Shown: positions 7,901-9,262 of the stretch, piece by piece
How positions within the stretch are numbered: the stretch's first letter is position 1
How the letters are laid out: each line of letters begins with the position of its first letter
DNA from: Dehalococcoidia bacterium UBA3254
Lineage (GTDB): Bacteria > Chloroflexota > Dehalococcoidia > Dehalococcoidales > UBA3254
DNA length: 9,262 nucleotides
Direction of reading: 5' to 3'
NCBI GenBank assembly: GCA_002362735.1
Contig: DEUU01000148.1
Span: forward strand, 1 to 9,262
Notes under the pieces: model-generated
What the model was told of the DNA's origin: nothing
Database searches by the model: none
Seen by the model: only the letters and a program-made list of their open reading frames with translations
Made by a program: the position numbers and the translations under genes

Positions 7901-8010
7901 GAAAAACTTCTTTTGAGGAAGTTATAGCTTGCTACAAAGCGCAAGAGGCCAGGGAAGAAGCCAGCCGCTGTTTAAGATGTGATCTTAAAGATGAAGATGA
8001 AACAGAATAG
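4933..8010 (+). CDS. hydB: HydB/NuoF flavoprotein fused to a GltD/NfnB-like NAD(P)H oxidoreductase
   Basis: A 1025-residue fusion, numbered from the GTG. Residues 14-95 form a thioredoxin-like [2Fe-2S] domain (C18, C23, C54, C58). About 115-460 is the NuoF FMN/NADH domain, with GRGGAGFSTGQKW (172-184) and GAFVCGEETAL (286-296), followed by the SLBB region. The NuoF [4Fe-4S] site is C461, C464, C467, C507. The usual HydB C-terminal two-cluster ferredoxin domain is absent. Instead, after KKCPSVVC (C537, C542), a GltD-type Fe-S domain (C550, C554, C593, C597, C601) leads into an FAD Rossmann motif GSGPAG (646-651), an NAD(P) motif GGGNSA (774-779) with YRRER (798-802), and a flavin-binding VAGDAFTG near 916-923. 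The tail carries C1000 and CLRC (C1013, C1016). NuoF-type subunits exchange electrons with NADH; GltD/NfnB proteins typically use NADPH. No stop or frameshift interrupts the fusion. The domain calls are firm; the coupling role is inferred. Confidence 0.92.
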   Translation: MIGRNLNNTNTQRTILFCHGTGCVSGKAIEIREATEKALLQEGLTDVKVDFTGCHGFCQQGPIAVVEPDGIFYTHVTVNDVPDIVKSHFRDGKPVSRLFYKDPNTGEAIPLYKDIPFYKLQRRIILRNCGHINPERIDDYIAIGGYESARKAVLNMTPEQIIDEVKRSGLRGRGGAGFSTGQKWEFCKKSPGNEKYIICNADEGDPGAFMDRSLAEGDPHSVLEGMIIGAFAMGANKGFIYSRAEKPLAIKRFRIALKQARERELLGKNIFGSGFDFDIELREGAGAFVCGEETALIASIEGKRGMPSPRPPFPAQSGLWGKPTNINNVKSYATVPVIIANGADWYSKIGTETSKGTAVFALTGKIANAGLIEVPMGTPLWQIIYGIGGGIPNKKRFKAVQTGGPSGGCIPLSHLNLNVDYESLKQAGAIMGSGGIVVMDEDSCMVDVAKFFLSFTMEESCGKCISCREGTCKMYDIMCKITEGKGKIEDLETLRELASTISAASLCGLGQTAPNPVLTTLHHFMDEYEAHIIDKKCPSVVCQPMFRAPCQHTCPVGLDVPGYTSLIKERKYEQAFQLIMQKLPFPMSVGRVCPAPCEKKCRRSQIDEAVAIRHLKRFAADYAFEQDFEYSPHIKDKKDERVAIIGSGPAGLSAAWDLTIDGYQVTVFESLPVAGGMMSVGIPEYRLPKKILNREISFLKKLGVVIKLNTKIEEPGILLDQGYKAVLIAVGAHKGTKMQIPGENLEGVIDAVDFLRPVNMGNYVHIGEKIAVIGGGNSAIDAARVAVRKGAKEVHVLYRRERADMPAEEEEVIAAEEEGVKLHLLVAPSRVIDKNGKVVALECVNMELKSFDASGRRTPEPVKGSEYIFDVDMVIRASGQNPDTAYMKLGNIKTDKSGRILADKRTLATDEKGIFVAGDAFTGPATVIEAIAAGQRAASSIRNYIQGKELSPLVHRNGYQPVPISLIPPTDQETKVTPRISFSEIPISDRKTSFEEVIACYKAQEAREEASRCLRCDLKDEDETE

Positions 8011-8043
8011 CTTCCAGATATTTTGAAAATTCACTTTAACATG

Positions 8044-8084
8044 GAATGCTCAGCCATGGAATGTCAGGCTGAGCATTCTTTTTT
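8044..8084 (+). terminator. Intrinsic terminator of the hydrogenase operon
   Basis: A perfect 12-bp stem pairs GAATGCTCAGCC (8044-8055) with GGCTGAGCATTC (8067-8078) around an 11-nt loop, followed directly by six T. It begins 33 bp after the hydB stop codon and closes the hydACB operon. Confidence 0.93.
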
Positions 8085-8117
8085 CCATCTTCCATCTCTC
8101 TTCTCGCTCTAAAGCGG

Positions 8118-8128
8118 CATAAGATCAT
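8118..8128 (+). repeat. Direct repeat copy 1, CATAAGATCAT
   Basis: This 11-bp sequence recurs exactly at 8173-8183, 55 bp downstream, roughly five helical turns. Both copies lie between the operon terminator and the regulator gene. Confidence 0.6.
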
Positions 8129-8160
8129 CCAATTAGCTCTCTACAACCGGATAGTCATAG

Positions 8161-8176
8161 TGTGCATTTTGTCATA
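8161..8176. promoter_or_regulatory. Candidate CRP-type operator before the regulator gene
   Basis: TGTGC-ATTTTG-TCATA matches eight of the ten defined bases of TGTGA-N6-TCACA. The regulator encoded next has the CRP-type recognition helix residues (R185, E186, R190) that in E. coli CRP read TGTGA half-sites. The site ends 8 bp before the TATACT hexamer (8185-8190), so binding would overlap the promoter and suggests negative autoregulation. This is inference from a short motif. Confidence 0.45.
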
Positions 8177-8183
8177 AGATCAT
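8173..8183 (+). repeat. Direct repeat copy 2, CATAAGATCAT
   Basis: An exact copy of 8118-8128. It overlaps the right half of the CRP-like site and abuts the TATACT hexamer, so it could be part of the operator region. Confidence 0.6.
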
Positions 8184-8184
8184 G

Positions 8185-8190
8185 TATACT
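8185..8190 (+). promoter_or_regulatory. Candidate -10 element of the regulator gene
   Basis: TATACT matches the -10 consensus at five of six positions. No good -35 lies 16-18 bp upstream, as expected of an activator-dependent or weak promoter. A start near 8197 would leave a leader of about 8 nt before the ATG at 8205. Confidence 0.4.
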
Positions 8191-8204
8191 ATTATTATCA
8201 AAAT

Positions 8205-8912
8205 ATGGCTGTTGAACTTGAATTATTAAGAGCGATCAACTATTTTACCGGCCTCAATGATACTGAGCTGAAGTCAATTCAGAAGTATATCACTGAGAAG
8301 TCGGTAAGTAAGGGTGAACTTTTTCTCTTTGAGGGAGACTGGTCGGATTATTTATATTTTCTGATGGCGGGTCTGGTTAAAGTTTATAAGACCTCGCAGA
8401 ATGGCAAAGAACAAATATTACATATCGCTCCTCCGGGAGAATCCTTAAATGACGTTTCCACTTTTGACGGAGGAACCAATCAGGCCAGTATGGTTGCTAT
8501 GACTCCGGTTCAACTCTACGCCGTTCGCAAAGAGGATCTCCAGATTATCTTACAGGAACATCCGCGGATCTACGTTAATATCCTCAAAGCTTTAGCATAC
8601 CGCATACGCCGTGATTCTAATTTGGTCGAAGCGCTTTCTTCAACACAGGTAATGGGGAGACTGGCTAAACTCTTATTGGGAAAATATGCCGGAGAAGAAG
8701 CGACTATTGGCCTGTGGCTTACTCAAAAGGACATGGCCAGTATGATCGGGACCTGTCGCGAAGTTGTAAATCGTTCTCTGAAGATCATGGAAGAAAAAGG
8801 GGCCATTCGCCTAGGAAGACACCGGGTTATTGTCCTTGATAAGGATATCCTCGTGGATATGGCTAAAGACACCATCGATACGACACCCGAATACCTCAAA
8901 CCTCAAAAATAA
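8205..8912 (+). CDS. Crp/Fnr-family transcriptional regulator
   Basis: This 235-residue DNA-binding protein has an N-terminal cyclic-nucleotide-binding-fold domain (about 8-125), a dimerisation helix (about 118-145) and a C-terminal winged helix-turn-helix (about 150-212). The recognition helix GTCREVVNRSLKIMEEKG aligns with E. coli CRP so that R185, E186 and R190 take the places of R180, E181 and R185, predicting TGTGA-like half-sites. The PGESLNDVSTFDGG segment lacks the Arg-Ser pair that binds cAMP in CRP. Only one cysteine (C184) is present, so an FNR-type [4Fe-4S] site is excluded. The effector is unknown; a redox, CO or small-molecule signal is possible. No Shine-Dalgarno precedes the ATG, and an in-frame TAA at 8175-8177 rules out a much longer protein. 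The neighbouring hydrogenase operon is a plausible target, by position only. Confidence 0.93.
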   Translation: MAVELELLRAINYFTGLNDTELKSIQKYITEKSVSKGELFLFEGDWSDYLYFLMAGLVKVYKTSQNGKEQILHIAPPGESLNDVSTFDGGTNQASMVAMTPVQLYAVRKEDLQIILQEHPRIYVNILKALAYRIRRDSNLVEALSSTQVMGRLAKLLLGKYAGEEATIGLWLTQKDMASMIGTCREVVNRSLKIMEEKGAIRLGRHRVIVLDKDILVDMAKDTIDTTPEYLKPQK

Positions 8913-8913
8913 G

Positions 8914-8939
8914 ATAAAGCTGACTATTTCCGGCTTTAT
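8914..8939 (+). terminator. Weak hairpin after the regulator gene
   Basis: ATAAAGCTG (8914-8922) pairs with CGGCTTTAT (8931-8939), with one G-U pair and an 8-nt loop, starting two bases after the stop codon. Only a short T-rich stretch follows, so termination may be inefficient. Confidence 0.45.
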
Positions 8940-8948
8940 TGACGCCTA

Positions 8949-8977
8949 TTGACAAATAGATTATGTTACCTTATAAT
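8949..8977 (+). promoter_or_regulatory. Consensus sigma-A promoter of the T-box transcript
   Basis: Perfect TTGACA (8949-8954) and perfect TATAAT (8972-8977) hexamers are separated by exactly 17 bp. Transcription should start near 8984, just before the T-box leader. It is the clearest promoter in the window. Confidence 0.92.
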
Positions 8978-8983
8978 CTTGTC

Positions 8984-9262
8984 ATACCTGAAATATTTAA
9001 AGGCTGTGAACAGGAATAGTAAATTTCCAGCGAAGTCCAGAGAGCCGGGTCAGGTGTGAGCCGGTACCAGCGCAGAAATTGAATGGACTTGGGAGCTGCA
9101 AACCGAAAAGGTTCTAGGTTTTGCCGGAAAGGGCCCCGTTAGCGAAGCCCAGGGTATCTCTCGACCTGATCGAGATGTACCTGAAAAAGATGGTCAGTAG
9201 ATATTTGTATTCTACTGATTAAGCAGGGTGGTACCGCGAAGTATATCTCTCGCCCCTAGGGG
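8984..9262 (+). promoter_or_regulatory. T-box riboswitch leader (3' end cut by the window)
   Basis: The hallmark T-box AGGGTGGTACCGCG is at 9225-9238. Upstream, stem I shows AGTA (9018-9021), a helix AATTTC (9022-9027) with GAAATT (9075-9080), the AGAGAG element (9039-9044), and GAA (9081-9083) opposite AGTA as in the loop-E/S-turn. A further perfect hairpin pairs TCAGTAGA (9194-9201) with TCTACTGA (9211-9218). T-boxes sense uncharged tRNA and turn on aminoacyl-tRNA synthetase or amino-acid genes. The specifier after GAA reads TGG (Trp, 9084-9086, followed by the expected purine A) or, shifted by one, GGA (Gly). The variable base in TGGT (T9232) predicts a tRNA with A73, which fits neither well, so the amino acid is unresolved. 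The controlled gene is outside the window. Confidence 0.93.
9244..9262 (+). terminator. Start of the T-box terminator hairpin (truncated)
   Basis: The GC-rich CTCGCCCC followed by TAGGGG (9249-9262) is the 5' arm and the turn of a hairpin whose remaining 3' arm and T run would lie beyond the window. Its position directly after the antiterminator sequence is as expected for a transcriptional T-box. Confidence 0.65.

Noticed and set aside
9155..9252. TATCTCTCG occurring twice in the T-box leader (9155 and 9244)
   Set aside because: It may allow alternative pairing with the terminator 3' arm, but a 9-base repeat in a structured leader is weak evidence, and the other arm is outside the window.
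1..9262. CRISPR arrays, insertion sequences, tRNA or rRNA genes, attachment sites
   Set aside because: No repeat-spacer pattern, transposase, terminal inverted repeats or structural RNA gene was seen on either strand.

Overview
The window looks like part of the chromosome of a strictly anaerobic Gram-positive bacterium of the Clostridia type (Firmicutes, perhaps a syntroph or acetogen). This is inferred from the gene content (a multi-subunit [FeFe] hydrogenase and a molybdopterin enzyme of the transhydroxylase type), a T-box leader, a consensus TTGACA-N17-TATAAT promoter, strong GGAGG-type ribosome binding sites and intrinsic terminators. Genus cannot be settled from the sequence. All genes are on the + strand.

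Layout. (1) 1-2205: the 3' five-sixths of a large molybdopterin oxidoreductase resembling the large subunit of pyrogallol-phloroglucinol transhydroxylase, ending at a strong terminator. (2) 2206-2701: about 500 bp with no gene. It holds a perfect 7-2-7 inverted repeat, a candidate promoter and two hairpins, one of them terminator-like, just before the hydrogenase. (3) 2702-8010: a three-gene hydrogenase operon in the order hydA, hydC, hydB. The last gene is a 1025-residue fusion of a HydB/NuoF flavoprotein with a GltD/NfnB-like FAD and NAD(P)H-binding protein. A near-perfect terminator follows. (4) 8011-8204: a control region with a CRP-like operator and an 11-bp direct repeat. (5) 8205-8912: a Crp/Fnr-family regulator with no visible Shine-Dalgarno. 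(6) 8913-9262: a weak hairpin, a consensus promoter and a T-box riboswitch cut by the window end; the gene it controls is outside.

How it fits together. HydA (H-cluster), HydC (thioredoxin-like [2Fe-2S]) and the HydB half (FMN, NADH site, Fe-S) have the composition of NADH-linked or electron-bifurcating [FeFe] hydrogenases. The fused GltD/NfnB-like half adds a second flavin and a second pyridine nucleotide site with an NADP-type YRR motif. The complex may therefore connect H2, NAD(H), NADP(H) and possibly ferredoxin in one machine. The combination recalls the Sporomusa-type Nfn (Stn) transhydrogenase, but with a hydrogenase subunit attached. This is the most interesting feature of the window. 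The Crp-like regulator next door is a plausible controller of itself and perhaps of the hydrogenase, but that link is only positional.
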